Below are positions 43,727-52,344 of a stretch of DNA of 64,000 nucleotides, piece after piece (positions within the stretch are counted from its first letter, which is position 1; the number at the start of each line of letters is the position of its first letter). The stretch lies in NCBI GenBank assembly GCA_947647615.1, contig CANSKS010000004.1, positions 30,442 through 94,441 of the forward strand, in the 5' to 3' direction. A model generated the notes under the pieces. It was not told where the DNA came from and ran no database searches. It worked only from the letters and a program-made list of their open reading frames with translations. The DNA comes from an uncultured Neglectibacter sp. (GTDB taxonomy: Bacteria; Bacillota; Clostridia; Oscillospirales; Acutalibacteraceae). A program made the translations under genes and the position numbers.

Positions 43727-44212
43727 ATGTTTAGAGAAATGCGGAGAAACAAGCAGGAATTGAGCCAAGAGGAAGCGGTTTCCATCCTGTCTGAAGCCAC
43801 GTCCGGCGTGCTGGCTCTGGCTGGCGACGAAGGGTATCCTTATGCTGTACCTTTAAGCCATGTATACGCCAATGGCAAGCTGTATTTTCACAGTGCCAGA
43901 ACAGGCCACAAGCTGGATGCCATAAGAGCCTGCGAAAAGGCATCCTTTTGCGTGATCCAGCAGGACCAGGTGGTGCCGGAGAAATACACTACTTATTTTC
44001 GCAGCGCCATTGCTTTTGGCCGCATCCGTGTGTTGGAGGGCGAAGAGGCGTGGAACGCTTTGGAAAAGCTGGCGGGGCGTTTTTCCCCAACCATTTCTCC
44101 GGAAGAACGGCATGCCGCCATAGAGAGGTCCTTTTCCTCCTGCTGTGCGCTGGAACTCACCGTGGAGCATTTAACGGGAAAAGAAGCTAAGGAATTGGCC
44201 TGTAAAGCTTAA
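43727..44212 (+). CDS. Pyridoxamine 5'-phosphate oxidase family protein (NimA-related)
   Basis: A 161-residue split-barrel flavin-binding protein. The start is followed by MRRNKQELS and TSGVLALAGDEGYPYAVPLSHVY, the usual beginning of NimA-like proteins, and GKLYFHSARTGHKLDAI near residue 50-67 is the FMN-phosphate-binding segment. Relatives reduce small aromatic or nitro compounds; this does not prove metronidazole resistance. Its own promoter precedes it and a weak terminator follows. It is transcribed alone. Confidence 0.9.
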   Translation: MFREMRRNKQELSQEEAVSILSEATSGVLALAGDEGYPYAVPLSHVYANGKLYFHSARTGHKLDAIRACEKASFCVIQQDQVVPEKYTTYFRSAIAFGRIRVLEGEEAWNALEKLAGRFSPTISPEERHAAIERSFSSCCALELTVEHLTGKEAKELACKA

Positions 44213-44216
44213 CCAG

Positions 44217-44248
44217 GCCGGAGCAAAGATCCGGCAAGACCTTTTCTT
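44217..44248 (+). terminator. Weak terminator of the PNPOx-like gene
   Basis: GCCGGA and TCCGGC form a 6-bp stem with a 7-base loop; the T-rich stretch CTTTTCTTT begins 5 bases after the stem. Confidence 0.4.
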
Positions 44249-44382
44249 TGAGAACCTTGTTCTTTTTAACTAGTCCCCACAGTTCTGTAACTCATGTTTC
44301 GCCTTTGAACAGTGCAGAAAAGTTAAATATATTTTTTCATAGACCGGGTTATACCGAAGCATAGGGCAAAAATAACATACAA

Positions 44383-44415
44383 AATAGTGTATGTTTGGAA
44401 TGGACATATACTATT
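44383..44415. repeat. Inverted repeat overlapping the -35 region, possible operator
   Basis: AATAGTGTATG and CATATACTATT are an 11-base inverted repeat (one mismatch) separated by 11 bases. The right half overlaps the -35 element and the spacer of the promoter, so a bound dimer would block transcription. Confidence 0.55.
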
Positions 44416-44429
44416 TCCCGTGATATAAT
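44401..44429 (+). promoter_or_regulatory. Promoter of the hemerythrin-receiver gene
   Basis: TGGACA (44401-44406), 17-base spacer, perfect TATAAT (44424-44429), about 130 bases before the start. Confidence 0.72.
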
Positions 44430-44560
44430 GGGGTATAGAAAAATAAATTAAATTTTCGTCCTTCTGCAGGACATATTTGGAGGAGCGGGAAAGAGGCTGA
44501 GGCTTCTTTTTTTGCAGAGTATTACAAAGCTTTGGTTTTACAGGGGAGGAGTCTGTCTAA

Positions 44561-45928
44561 ATGGAAGACCAATTGGTATGGCTGGAAGAACACAATATTG
44601 GCGTAGAAATTATCGATAAAGAGCACCGGCGTCTTTTTAAAATTATCAATAAGCTCTTTACCTTGGAAGACGGAGAAAAGAAAAACCGGTGGACCTGCCA
44701 GGAAGGCATCAAATATTTTAAATCTCATGCGATGAAACATTTTGCGGATGAAGAGGATTACATGGCTTCCATAGGCTACGAAGGGCTTGAGAGGCACCGC
44801 CGCATTCACGAAGACTTTCGAAAAAATACACTTCCGGCCTTAGAGCTGGAGTTGGAGCAAAGCGACTATTCCCCCGAAACGATCAATCATTTTCTGGGCG
44901 TCTGCGCCGGCTGGCTCATAGGCCACACCCTTACAGAAGACATGGCTATCACCGGCGGACGCATTAGCCGGTGGGGTGACCTTTTGCCGCAAGAAGAGCT
45001 TGCCGCCATGAAAAAGGTGATTGTTCAACTGATCTTCGATATGTTCCACTTAGAGTCTCAGGTAATCAGCGATACCTACGGCGGCGAAAAGTTTGGACGG
45101 GGCGTGTATTACCGGTTGGTTTACGGAACCGAGGCAAACGAAGAAAAGCGGCAGGAAATCATTTTGGTCTTTGAAGAGCAGCTGCTGGTTAACACCGTGG
45201 GAAAAATCATGGGCATACAGACCAATAAACTGGATAGTATGCTGGTACATGCAGCCAGGTATACTGCCCGGCAGTTCGTGGAACGCGTGCGGGAACATTT
45301 TCCCGACATGGGCCTTTATACGTTGACGGAAGAAAACCTGCTCTCGTACGACCAATTCCAGAAAGTTTTCGAACGGGAAAAGCCCCAAGTGAGTCTGCTG
45401 CTCAATACCGGCGCAGGCTATTTTGCCTACTGTGCCATTGCTCCTCATCTGCTTCAAAACGGGGTGGGAACTTCTATTGAGGCCGATAACGCTTTAACCG
45501 AGGTGGAGGAATACCTTTCCAAACGGAAAGAGCAAGACACCGCAAGCTCAAAACGAAAAATATTGATTGTAGACGATTCCTTGACAGTGCGTCAAAGCAT
45601 GAAGGCATTGTTGGAAGGCGATTATGACGTCAACCTGGCCGCTTCCGGCATAGCCGCCATTCGCACTATCACCTTGGATAGGCCGGACCTTGTCCTGTTG
45701 GATTATGAAATGCCGGTTTGCGACGGAAGACAGACCCTGGAAATGCTCCGTTCGGAACCGGAGTTTATCAATATTCCCGTTATTTTCCTTACCGGAAGAA
45801 GCGACCCGGAAAGCGTAAAAAATGTCATGGCCCTAAAAGCGGCAGGTTACCTGTTGAAATATCTGAAGCCCAAAGAACTCAAACAAAAGATCGATAATTT
45901 CTTCGCCAAAACAACGGTCAAAGCGTAA
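44561..45928 (+). CDS. Bacteriohemerythrin - CheX-like - receiver fusion protein
   Basis: A 455-residue soluble protein in three parts. Residues 1-135 form a hemerythrin domain with iron-ligand motifs IIDKEHRRLF, HAMKHFADEE, HRRIHEDF and GWLIGHTLTEDM, expected to bind O2 or sense redox at a di-iron site. Residues about 160-320 resemble a CheX/CheC-like domain (LLVNTVGKIMG, LLLNTGAGYFAYC); this is tentative. Residues about 337-455 are a receiver domain with VDDS, the phospho-acceptor in LLDYEMP and lysine in LKYLKP. GGGAGGAG precedes the ATG. A single protein that reads oxygen and phosphorylation is unusual. No kinase gene is adjacent. Confidence 0.85.
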   Translation: MEDQLVWLEEHNIGVEIIDKEHRRLFKIINKLFTLEDGEKKNRWTCQEGIKYFKSHAMKHFADEEDYMASIGYEGLERHRRIHEDFRKNTLPALELELEQSDYSPETINHFLGVCAGWLIGHTLTEDMAITGGRISRWGDLLPQEELAAMKKVIVQLIFDMFHLESQVISDTYGGEKFGRGVYYRLVYGTEANEEKRQEIILVFEEQLLVNTVGKIMGIQTNKLDSMLVHAARYTARQFVERVREHFPDMGLYTLTEENLLSYDQFQKVFEREKPQVSLLLNTGAGYFAYCAIAPHLLQNGVGTSIEADNALTEVEEYLSKRKEQDTASSKRKILIVDDSLTVRQSMKALLEGDYDVNLAASGIAAIRTITLDRPDLVLLDYEMPVCDGRQTLEMLRSEPEFINIPVIFLTGRSDPESVKNVMALKAAGYLLKYLKPKELKQKIDNFFAKTTVKA

Positions 45929-45956
45929 GGTTTTCACAGCCTTTTCTAAGATAATA

Positions 45957-46000
45957 ATGAAAGTATGGGTGCAGGCCTATGCCCGCACCCATACTTTCAT
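45957..46000. terminator. Long hairpin between convergent genes
   Basis: ATGAAAGTATGGGTGC and GCACCCATACTTTCAT are a perfect 16-bp inverted repeat with a 12-base loop that overlaps the last codons and stop of the GH127 gene. T tracts are weak on both sides, so it may act as a two-way terminator or as an mRNA 3' stabiliser. Confidence 0.45.
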
Positions 46001-48022
46001 TTCCCCTTCACCACGATTATTCCAGGCAAAGTACGGAATAAATTTTAACACAGCCGGGCTCTCCTTGGCAGGAACATAAGGGCTGTAAAGAGGCGCGTCG
46101 GAATCTGGCAATACCTGGCGGAAACCCGGAATTTCCAGCATAACCATATTTTGGTCGCCAATCTCAATTCTCCCCACCGCTGTTTTTTCCAAAGCAGCTC
46201 CGTTTACCCGAAGCAAGTGCAGATTTTTCCCGTTATCTGCCTGTTCCAGGCAATAACAAATTGGCCCTCGGGTAACGGCTACCTGACCTATATCCTCTCG
46301 CACTCTGGCGTTAGCGACGTTCAGGCGCACCGGCATGGGAAGGTCTATGGCGACCTTGTCGCCATCTTTCCAGGCGCCAGTCAAATAGAGATAGCCATCT
46401 TTTTCTTCCCTCGCTATCCCCTCCGGCGCTGTGAAGCGGGGAGATTCACACCAGCCGGGGATACGAAAAGCCAAAGTACAAGTCACAGGTGAACCGGCAT
46501 TTACCGTCAGCTGCGCGCTGCCTTCCCAAGGCAGCCTACTTTCCAAAGAGAGACGCAGTTCTTCGCCGCCCACCTGCTTTGTGAGCTCGCTCCCCACATA
46601 AAGGTGAAAAAAGAGAGTATCTTCCCGTTCGGTAAAAGCATAGGCCGCTGCAGAACTTACAATTCTCGCAATATTGGGCGGGCAGCAGGCGCATCCAAAC
46701 CATTTTTGCCGCACGGGCTTCACATGCTGCAGGCGTTTATCCATTTTGCAGGCGGCCGGATTCACTTCCAGCGGATTCACATAGAAAAAGCTTTTGCCAT
46801 CCAGAGCCATACCTGCCAAAACCGTGTTGTACATGGCAAGCTCCATCACATCCCCATACTCCGACTTTGGAGAAATTTCGAGCATCCTCCGGGCAAAAAA
46901 GGCCAGGGCAATCGCTGCACAGGTTTCGGAATAGGCAGAATCGTTTGGCAGGTCATAGGGGTAAGAAAACGCCTCCCCATGTACGGTGCTTCCCATACCG
47001 CCGGTAATATAAAGCTTTTCCCGGAGAATTTCAGCCCACAGCCGTTGGCAGGCAGCATACAGTTCTTCATCCTGCGTGAGCCGCGCTATATCTGCCATAC
47101 CGGAATAAAGGTACCCGGCCCGTACCGCGTGGCCCACCGCCTCTGTCTGTTCCCGCACCGGTTTGTCCGCCTGGTAATAGGCATAGGGAGCAGCATCCTC
47201 ACCGGGGCCCGGTTTTCCTTCAAAAGCCGCCCTGTCTTTGTCTTCCTGCAAAAAGTAGTTGGGCGTTGTGCCTCGTTGATCAATGAAAAATTTGCCTAGC
47301 TTCAAGTATTTTTCTTCCCCGGTGATCTCGTACAGCCTTGCCAAAGCCATTTCGGCAATCTCGTGGCCTGGGTAACCCTTACATTTTTCTGGCTGTGGGC
47401 CAAAACGGGAATCCACATATTCGGCAAAACGGCAAGCCGCTTGCAAAAGTTTCTTTTTGCCGGTGGCCTGGTAATAGGCTACCGCGCCTTCGATCAAATG
47501 GCCCAAGCAGTACAGCTCGTGATGGTCTTTTAAGTTGGTAAAAGCTCTGTCCATGCCATTTAAAATGTAATACGTATCTAAATACCCGCTGTCGTGCTGG
47601 GCCGCGCATACCAGGTCAATGGCTTCGTCAGCAGTTTTTTCCAATTCGGGGTCCGGATGCTGGGTAAGGGAATAACCCACTGCTTCGATCCATTTAGAAA
47701 AATCTGTGTCTTGGAACACAAAACCGTAAAATTTATTCGGATCGGGATGGGACGGATCTTCCGGCAAGCTTTCAAACCCACGGTAAGTATAGGCAGGTTC
47801 CCGAAAATCGGGACTGGCCTTTTTTTCTGCCATCAGCTTCGCCGCCGCCCTAAAATTGTGCATACAGTAGCTGGGTGCTGCGCCCTCCACCTGGTCGTTA
47901 AGGGCCTTCCACTGGTAGGGGATTACCTCCCGCCGTACTGTCTCCTGCATGGTATGCCAAAACGCATCGGTAACTTTCACCTTTTTAATGTCTATAGGGC
48001 TGCTAAAATTTTTTATATCCAT
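45977..48022 (-). CDS. Glycoside hydrolase family 127 (beta-L-arabinofuranosidase)
   Basis: A 681-residue alpha/alpha-barrel enzyme (former DUF1680). The zinc-thiolate site of this family is visible as SETC (Glu and Cys) and as GCACCPPN (paired cysteines, one being the nucleophile). It removes beta-L-arabinofuranose from arabino-oligosaccharides. There is no signal peptide, so it works in the cytoplasm. It follows GH51 and a small Cys-rich gene on the same strand and forms an arabinan-use operon with them. Its end overlaps a long hairpin. Confidence 0.95.
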   Translation of the reverse strand: MDIKNFSSPIDIKKVKVTDAFWHTMQETVRREVIPYQWKALNDQVEGAAPSYCMHNFRAAAKLMAEKKASPDFREPAYTYRGFESLPEDPSHPDPNKFYGFVFQDTDFSKWIEAVGYSLTQHPDPELEKTADEAIDLVCAAQHDSGYLDTYYILNGMDRAFTNLKDHHELYCLGHLIEGAVAYYQATGKKKLLQAACRFAEYVDSRFGPQPEKCKGYPGHEIAEMALARLYEITGEEKYLKLGKFFIDQRGTTPNYFLQEDKDRAAFEGKPGPGEDAAPYAYYQADKPVREQTEAVGHAVRAGYLYSGMADIARLTQDEELYAACQRLWAEILREKLYITGGMGSTVHGEAFSYPYDLPNDSAYSETCAAIALAFFARRMLEISPKSEYGDVMELAMYNTVLAGMALDGKSFFYVNPLEVNPAACKMDKRLQHVKPVRQKWFGCACCPPNIARIVSSAAAYAFTEREDTLFFHLYVGSELTKQVGGEELRLSLESRLPWEGSAQLTVNAGSPVTCTLAFRIPGWCESPRFTAPEGIAREEKDGYLYLTGAWKDGDKVAIDLPMPVRLNVANARVREDIGQVAVTRGPICYCLEQADNGKNLHLLRVNGAALEKTAVGRIEIGDQNMVMLEIPGFRQVLPDSDAPLYSPYVPAKESPAVLKFIPYFAWNNRGEGEMKVWVRA

Positions 48023-48040
48023 CTGTTTTCTCCTACAATT

Positions 48041-48343
48041 CTATCTAAAATTGGGGGATGTCCTTTGTTTCTCTTCCAAAAGAGGTGCTTCTGCTTTCCA
48101 GCGGTCTGCCGGGCAGCTCAACCGCCGCTTGGCTGCGCGCACCTCCACAAAACAGCCACATTGGATGCACATGCCGTTTTGCAGGCTTTCGCAGGTGCGG
48201 CAAAGGGCCAGCCGTCCGGCATAAACACTTTGGCTTGCCCTTTCTTCCCAGGGCAGGTTTTCGATATATTGGTAAATAGAGCGGAAATATTCCTCGTCCA
48301 AATCCTTGAGCAGGCAGCGCCTGCAAAGAGGTCTTTGACTCAT
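48041..48343 (-). CDS. DUF6171 family Cys-rich small protein
   Basis: A 100-residue protein with CRRC near residue 7-10, CRTC near 48-51 and CIQCGC plus a later single cysteine, eight in total, spaced as for one or two zinc ribbons. The pattern (CRxC...ENL...LCxxC...NGMCxxCGCxVExRAA) matches DUF6171. The ATG overlaps the GH51 stop as ATGA, so translation is coupled to GH51, and it is followed closely by GH127. Function is unknown. The coupling suggests a role in glycan metabolism or an accidental operon partner. Confidence 0.85.
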   Translation of the reverse strand: MSQRPLCRRCLLKDLDEEYFRSIYQYIENLPWEERASQSVYAGRLALCRTCESLQNGMCIQCGCFVEVRAAKRRLSCPADRWKAEAPLLEEKQRTSPNFR

Positions 48344-49818
48344 GATACCACAAAGGCTGCCACCGAACAGGCGGGCAGAATGGCCTGGAAGCCATCCGAG
48401 GTAATTTGGGCAGTGGTAGGAACAGGCATCACATTTTCCTCAGAGCCAAAGTCGTTATACTCTCCCCGCTCCCCGGTAAGTACCCGGCCCGATACCTCTG
48501 TCACCTTTCCCAAGCCGGAAAGGACACAGTCAAAGACGGCGGAAGAGGTATCGTCCAAATTGGCCACAGTAACCAACACCCCATCCTCACTCTGACTGGC
48601 GGAAAGATGCAGGTTGGGCACTCTCTCTTCCCCCTGGCCCACAAGGGAGGTTTCCACATAGCTTTCCAGCTGCTGTGCCCCTTGATGGCCCCGGTACATT
48701 TCAAACACATGGTAGGTGGGCGTCAAAACCAACTTTTTCCCCTCCGTAAGGATTACGGACTGCAAGACATTTACCACCTGAGCAATGTTTGCCATGACCA
48801 CTGTGTCGCAGTGGTTGTTAAAGATATTCAAGTTGACCGCCGCCACCAAGGCATCCCGCATAGTATTTTGCTGGTAGAGGAATCCCGGATTTGTACCTGG
48901 CTCCACATCGAACCAAGTGCCCCATTCATCTACACAAAGGCCCACCTTGCGGTTCCCCTGGTACTGTTTTACAATGCGGCCGTGGTTTTCGATAAGCTCG
49001 TCCATATACAAAGTTTTTCTCAGCGTGGTAAAATACTCCTGCCGTGAAAACCCGGTGGCAGGACCCTTATCGTTCCAATTTTCCTCCCGGGGGACTGTGT
49101 AATAGTGAAGGCTTACCGCGTCAATCAAGGCCCCGGCCCTTTCCATGACCACCTTCGTCCAATGGTAATCGGCCGTATTGGCCCCTGAGGCGATTTTGTA
49201 AATGGGATGGTCGCTGTCGTAATTTCGCAGGTAAGTAGCATATTGACGGCACAAGTCACCGTAAAACTCCGGCCGCATATTGCCCCCGCAACCCCAGGCC
49301 TCGTTGCCGATACCCCAATATTTCACATTCCAAGGGGCATCCTGGCCGTTCTTCCGGCGTTCCTCCGCCATAGGGGACTGGCCCCCCATGTTGCAGTATT
49401 CTACCCAATCGGAAAACTCCTGTACCGTACCGCTTCCCACATTGCCCGAAATATACGGCTCGCAATGGAGCTGACGGCACAGCTCTAAAAATTCATGTGT
49501 GCCAAAAGAGTTATCCTCGGTAACCCCGCCCCAGTTGGTATTTACAATTTTTTTGCGCTGCTCTTTGGGACCAATCCCGTCTCTCCAATGGTAGGTATCG
49601 GCAAAGCAGCCACCAGGCCATCGCAGCACTGGAATCCCCAGGGTCTTCAGCGCATTTACCACATCGGTGCGCATCCCCCGAAGATTTGGAATATCGGAAT
49701 TTTCTCCAACATAAATCCCGTTGTAAATACACCGTCCCAGATGTTCCGAAAAGTGGCCATAAATATTTTTGTTGATCTGCCCTTTCGAGCGGTTTCCATT
49801 GATGATGGCCTTTGCCAT
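48340..49818 (-). CDS. Glycoside hydrolase family 51 (alpha-L-arabinofuranosidase)
   Basis: A 492-residue GH51 enzyme starting at the ATG at 49818 (GGGAGG 7 bases upstream); the track adds five leader codons. The acid/base glutamate lies in [11 protein letters not shown] near residue 175 and the nucleophile in VDEWGTW near 295. It cleaves alpha-L-arabinofuranosyl side chains from arabino-oligosaccharides and has no signal peptide. Promoter and SD are strong. Together with GH127 it lets the cell degrade both alpha- and beta-linked arabinofuranose. Confidence 0.96.
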   Translation of the reverse strand: MAKAIINGNRSKGQINKNIYGHFSEHLGRCIYNGIYVGENSDIPNLRGMRTDVVNALKTLGIPVLRWPGGCFADTYHWRDGIGPKEQRKKIVNTNWGGVTEDNSFGTHEFLELCRQLHCEPYISGNVGSGTVQEFSDWVEYCNMGGQSPMAEERRKNGQDAPWNVKYWGIGNEAWGCGGNMRPEFYGDLCRQYATYLRNYDSDHPIYKIASGANTADYHWTKVVMERAGALIDAVSLHYYTVPREENWNDKGPATGFSRQEYFTTLRKTLYMDELIENHGRIVKQYQGNRKVGLCVDEWGTWFDVEPGTNPGFLYQQNTMRDALVAAVNLNIFNNHCDTVVMANIAQVVNVLQSVILTEGKKLVLTPTYHVFEMYRGHQGAQQLESYVETSLVGQGEERVPNLHLSASQSEDGVLVTVANLDDTSSAVFDCVLSGLGKVTEVSGRVLTGERGEYNDFGSEENVMPVPTTAQITSDGFQAILPACSVAAFVVS

Positions 49819-49911
49819 GCTAGAACCTCCCATAACGCCAAATATTTTTACACCGGCCGGGACAGAGGCTTCAAAAATTTTTCATCCTGGCCTTAACAAT
49901 CTTCCTGGTAA

Positions 49912-49940
49912 ATTATAGCACAGCAGTGACCGGCAAACAA
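49912..49940 (-). promoter_or_regulatory. Promoter of the arabinan operon
   Basis: Minus-strand TTGTTT (49935-49940), 17-base spacer ending TGC, TATAAT (49912-49917); the -10 has the extended TGCTATAAT form. Confidence 0.72.
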
Positions 49941-49994
49941 GCGGCAAAAAGGGCCCGGAAAAAATTATACGGCGGCATCGCGGTATTCCATCGC

Positions 49995-50024
49995 TTGACT
50001 TTTCTTTCGGGATAGGGCTATAAT
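49995..50024 (+). promoter_or_regulatory. Promoter of the XRE-cupin/acyl-CoA ligase operon
   Basis: TTGACT (49995-50000), 18-base spacer, TATAAT (50019-50024), 36 bases before the start. Confidence 0.75.
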
Positions 50025-50059
50025 TAGAAATCAAAAATTCAGGAAAGAAGGGCGCCTTC

Positions 50060-50608
50060 ATGAACGAGATCAACGAGATTGGTCCAAGATTACGTGAGCT
50101 GCGGGAAACCAGCGATTACACTCTGGAGCAGCTGGCGAAAGAGCTTGGCTTGAAAAAAGAAGTATATGAGGCCTACGAAAAAGATGGAAAAGATATTCCC
50201 ATCAGTGTAATTTATGAAGTCGCTAATAAATTTGGCGTCGATTTTACGGAGATTGTGACAGGCACACCTGCCCGCCTGGACACTTATCACATTGTGAAAC
50301 GCGGCCAAGGGAGAACCGTAAACCGCAACCCGGAGTATCATTTTGAAGATCTGGCCTACCGCTATGCGGACAAGATCATGCAGCCCCTGTTGGTGACTCT
50401 GGAACCCACCGATGAACCCGCCAAATTGATCACCCACTCGGGACAGGAATTCAATATGGTGTTGGAGGGCACCGTAGTGGTTTGTATTGGCGATAAGGAA
50501 TTTTCCTTGACCGCAGGCGATTCCATTTACTTTAACCCCACCATCCCCCACGGGCAGCGCTGCGGAGGCGCTGAAAAGGCCCGTTTTGTCACTGTAATCG
50601 CGGAATGA
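50060..50608 (+). CDS. XRE family regulator with C-terminal cupin domain
   Basis: A 182-residue protein of the PuuR-like type. The N-terminal HTH (about residues 5-60; YTLEQLAKELGLKKEVYEAYE) binds DNA and the C-terminal cupin (about 105-180; HSGQEFNMVLEGTVVV and FNPTIPHGQRC) supplies a metal or small-ligand pocket. It probably controls itself and the acyl-CoA ligase gene that starts 41 bases later. Such regulator-ligase pairs are common in Clostridia. The ligand is unknown, perhaps a carboxylic acid or its CoA ester. Confidence 0.93.
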   Translation: MNEINEIGPRLRELRETSDYTLEQLAKELGLKKEVYEAYEKDGKDIPISVIYEVANKFGVDFTEIVTGTPARLDTYHIVKRGQGRTVNRNPEYHFEDLAYRYADKIMQPLLVTLEPTDEPAKLITHSGQEFNMVLEGTVVVCIGDKEFSLTAGDSIYFNPTIPHGQRCGGAEKARFVTVIAE

Positions 50609-50649
50609 CCATCCAATGATGCTTGAAACCCAGAAAGGCTGTGATTCCA

Positions 50650-52332
50650 ATGGACATGCTGCTAAAAAAATACCTTCCCCGTATAGAATTCGACTCTTAC
50701 GAAGATTTCAAAGAAAATTACCGGGTAAATGTACCGGAGAATTTCAATTTTGGCTTTGATGTAGTAGATGCCTGGGCCCAGGCGGAGCCAGAAAAAAAAG
50801 CCTTGGTATGGTGTAACGAAGAAGATGAGGAAAAGATCTTTACTTTTTCCGATATCAAAAGGCTTTCCAACCAAGCGGCCAACTTTTTTCAAAGCCTTGG
50901 AGTAAAAAAGGGCTCGGTGGTCATGCTTATTCTGCGCCGCCGCTGGGAATATTGGGTGTGCGCCACCGCTTTGCACAAGCTGGGGGCCATATTGATTCCC
51001 GGCACCTTACAGCTGACAAAGAAAGATATCGCCTACCGGGGTAACGCCGCCAAAGTATGTGCTGTTGTCTGTGTCAACGACCCCTTTGTCATTTCCCAGG
51101 TTGAGGCAGCCCAGGTGGAAGTGCCTTCTTTAAAGCATAAGATTCTGGTGGAAGACCGGCGGGACGGTTGGCTGAATTTTTCGGAGCAGCTCGCCCGGTT
51201 TTCCGAAGAATTTTCCAGGCCCACAGGGGAAGAGGCTTCCCGGTGGGACGATGTCATGCTGGTATATTTTACTTCCGGCACTACCGGAATGCCCAAGATG
51301 GTACAGCACAATTTTGCCTACCCGCTGGGACATATTGTCACGGCCAAATATTGGCAGCAGGTAGAGGAAAACAAGCTGCATATGAGCGTGTCCGATTCCG
51401 GATGGGCCAAATTTGGCTGGGGGAAGATATATGGCCAATGGGTATGCGGCGCTGTGATTTTCTGCTATGACATGGAAGCCAAGTTCAACCCCCGGCATCT
51501 GCTGGAGCACCTGGAAAAATACCGGGTAACCACCTTTTGTGCGCCTCCTACCATGTTTCGTTTTATGCTGCAGGAAGACGTTACAAAGTACGACCTTTCT
51601 TCCATTCATCACTGCTGTATTGCCGGGGAGCCCTTGAATCCCGAGGTGTTCAAGCAGTGGCATAAGCTGACAGGGCTAAAGCTTTATGAGGGCTTCGGGC
51701 AATCGGAGGGTTCCGTATTGCTGGCCAATTTTCCTTGGTTCGAGCCCATTCCCGGTTCCACCGGTAAACCCTCCCCCCTCTACGATATTCAGCTTGTCAA
51801 CGCCGAGGGCGGCTTGTGCGACGACGGCGAGGAGGGAACCATTGCGGTGCTCGATGTAAAACATAACCCACCTACCGGCCTTTTCACAGGATATTACCTG
51901 AACCAGGAGATGACAGAGGAAAAACTGGGTGGCGCTTATTACGACACAGGCGACGTGGCCTGGCGGGACAGCGACGGCTATTACTGGTTTGTGGGGCGCA
52001 ATGACGATGTGATCAAATGCTCCGGCTACCGCATCGGACCCTTCGAGGTAGAATCGGCCTTGCTGGAACACCCCGCTGTGGTGGAATGCGCTATTACCGG
52101 CACACCGGATCCTATTCGCGGCCAGGTGGTAAAAGCTACTATTGTGCTGGCAAAGGGATATACTGGCAGCCCTGAACTTACGAAGGAACTGCAAAACTAT
52201 GTAAAGAAAGCGACTGCCCCTTACAAATATCCCCGTGTGGTGGAATATGTGGAAGAGCTGCCTAAAACCATCGGTGGGAAGATCAAGCGGGCCCAAATTC
52301 GAAAAGCCGACGAAACGGAAACCACAGCGTAA
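50650..52332 (+). CDS. AMP-dependent acyl-CoA synthetase
   Basis: A 560-residue adenylate-forming enzyme started at the ATG at 50650 (AAAGG 11 bases upstream; the track TTG at 50623 lies in the leader). The P-loop is VYFTSGTTGMPKM near residue 205, motif YEGFGQSEG near 350, YYDTGDVAW near 430 and the C-terminal catalytic lysine region KTIGGKIKRAQIR near 540. Length and motifs match medium-chain acyl-CoA synthetases (ACSM-like). It activates a carboxylic acid via acyl-AMP. It ends 12 bases before the PHP-UvrD gene, so the two may be co-transcribed. Confidence 0.93.
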   Translation: MDMLLKKYLPRIEFDSYEDFKENYRVNVPENFNFGFDVVDAWAQAEPEKKALVWCNEEDEEKIFTFSDIKRLSNQAANFFQSLGVKKGSVVMLILRRRWEYWVCATALHKLGAILIPGTLQLTKKDIAYRGNAAKVCAVVCVNDPFVISQVEAAQVEVPSLKHKILVEDRRDGWLNFSEQLARFSEEFSRPTGEEASRWDDVMLVYFTSGTTGMPKMVQHNFAYPLGHIVTAKYWQQVEENKLHMSVSDSGWAKFGWGKIYGQWVCGAVIFCYDMEAKFNPRHLLEHLEKYRVTTFCAPPTMFRFMLQEDVTKYDLSSIHHCCIAGEPLNPEVFKQWHKLTGLKLYEGFGQSEGSVLLANFPWFEPIPGSTGKPSPLYDIQLVNAEGGLCDDGEEGTIAVLDVKHNPPTGLFTGYYLNQEMTEEKLGGAYYDTGDVAWRDSDGYYWFVGRNDDVIKCSGYRIGPFEVESALLEHPAVVECAITGTPDPIRGQVVKATIVLAKGYTGSPELTKELQNYVKKATAPYKYPRVVEYVEELPKTIGGKIKRAQIRKADETETTA

Positions 52333-52344
52333 GAAGGAGCCACC

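Larger units (their letters stand above)
44213..44560. other. Intergenic region upstream of the hemerythrin-receiver gene
   Basis: About 350 bases without a gene. A weak terminator-like hairpin lies at 44217-44248, and a promoter overlapping an inverted repeat at 44383-44429. Confidence 0.65.
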
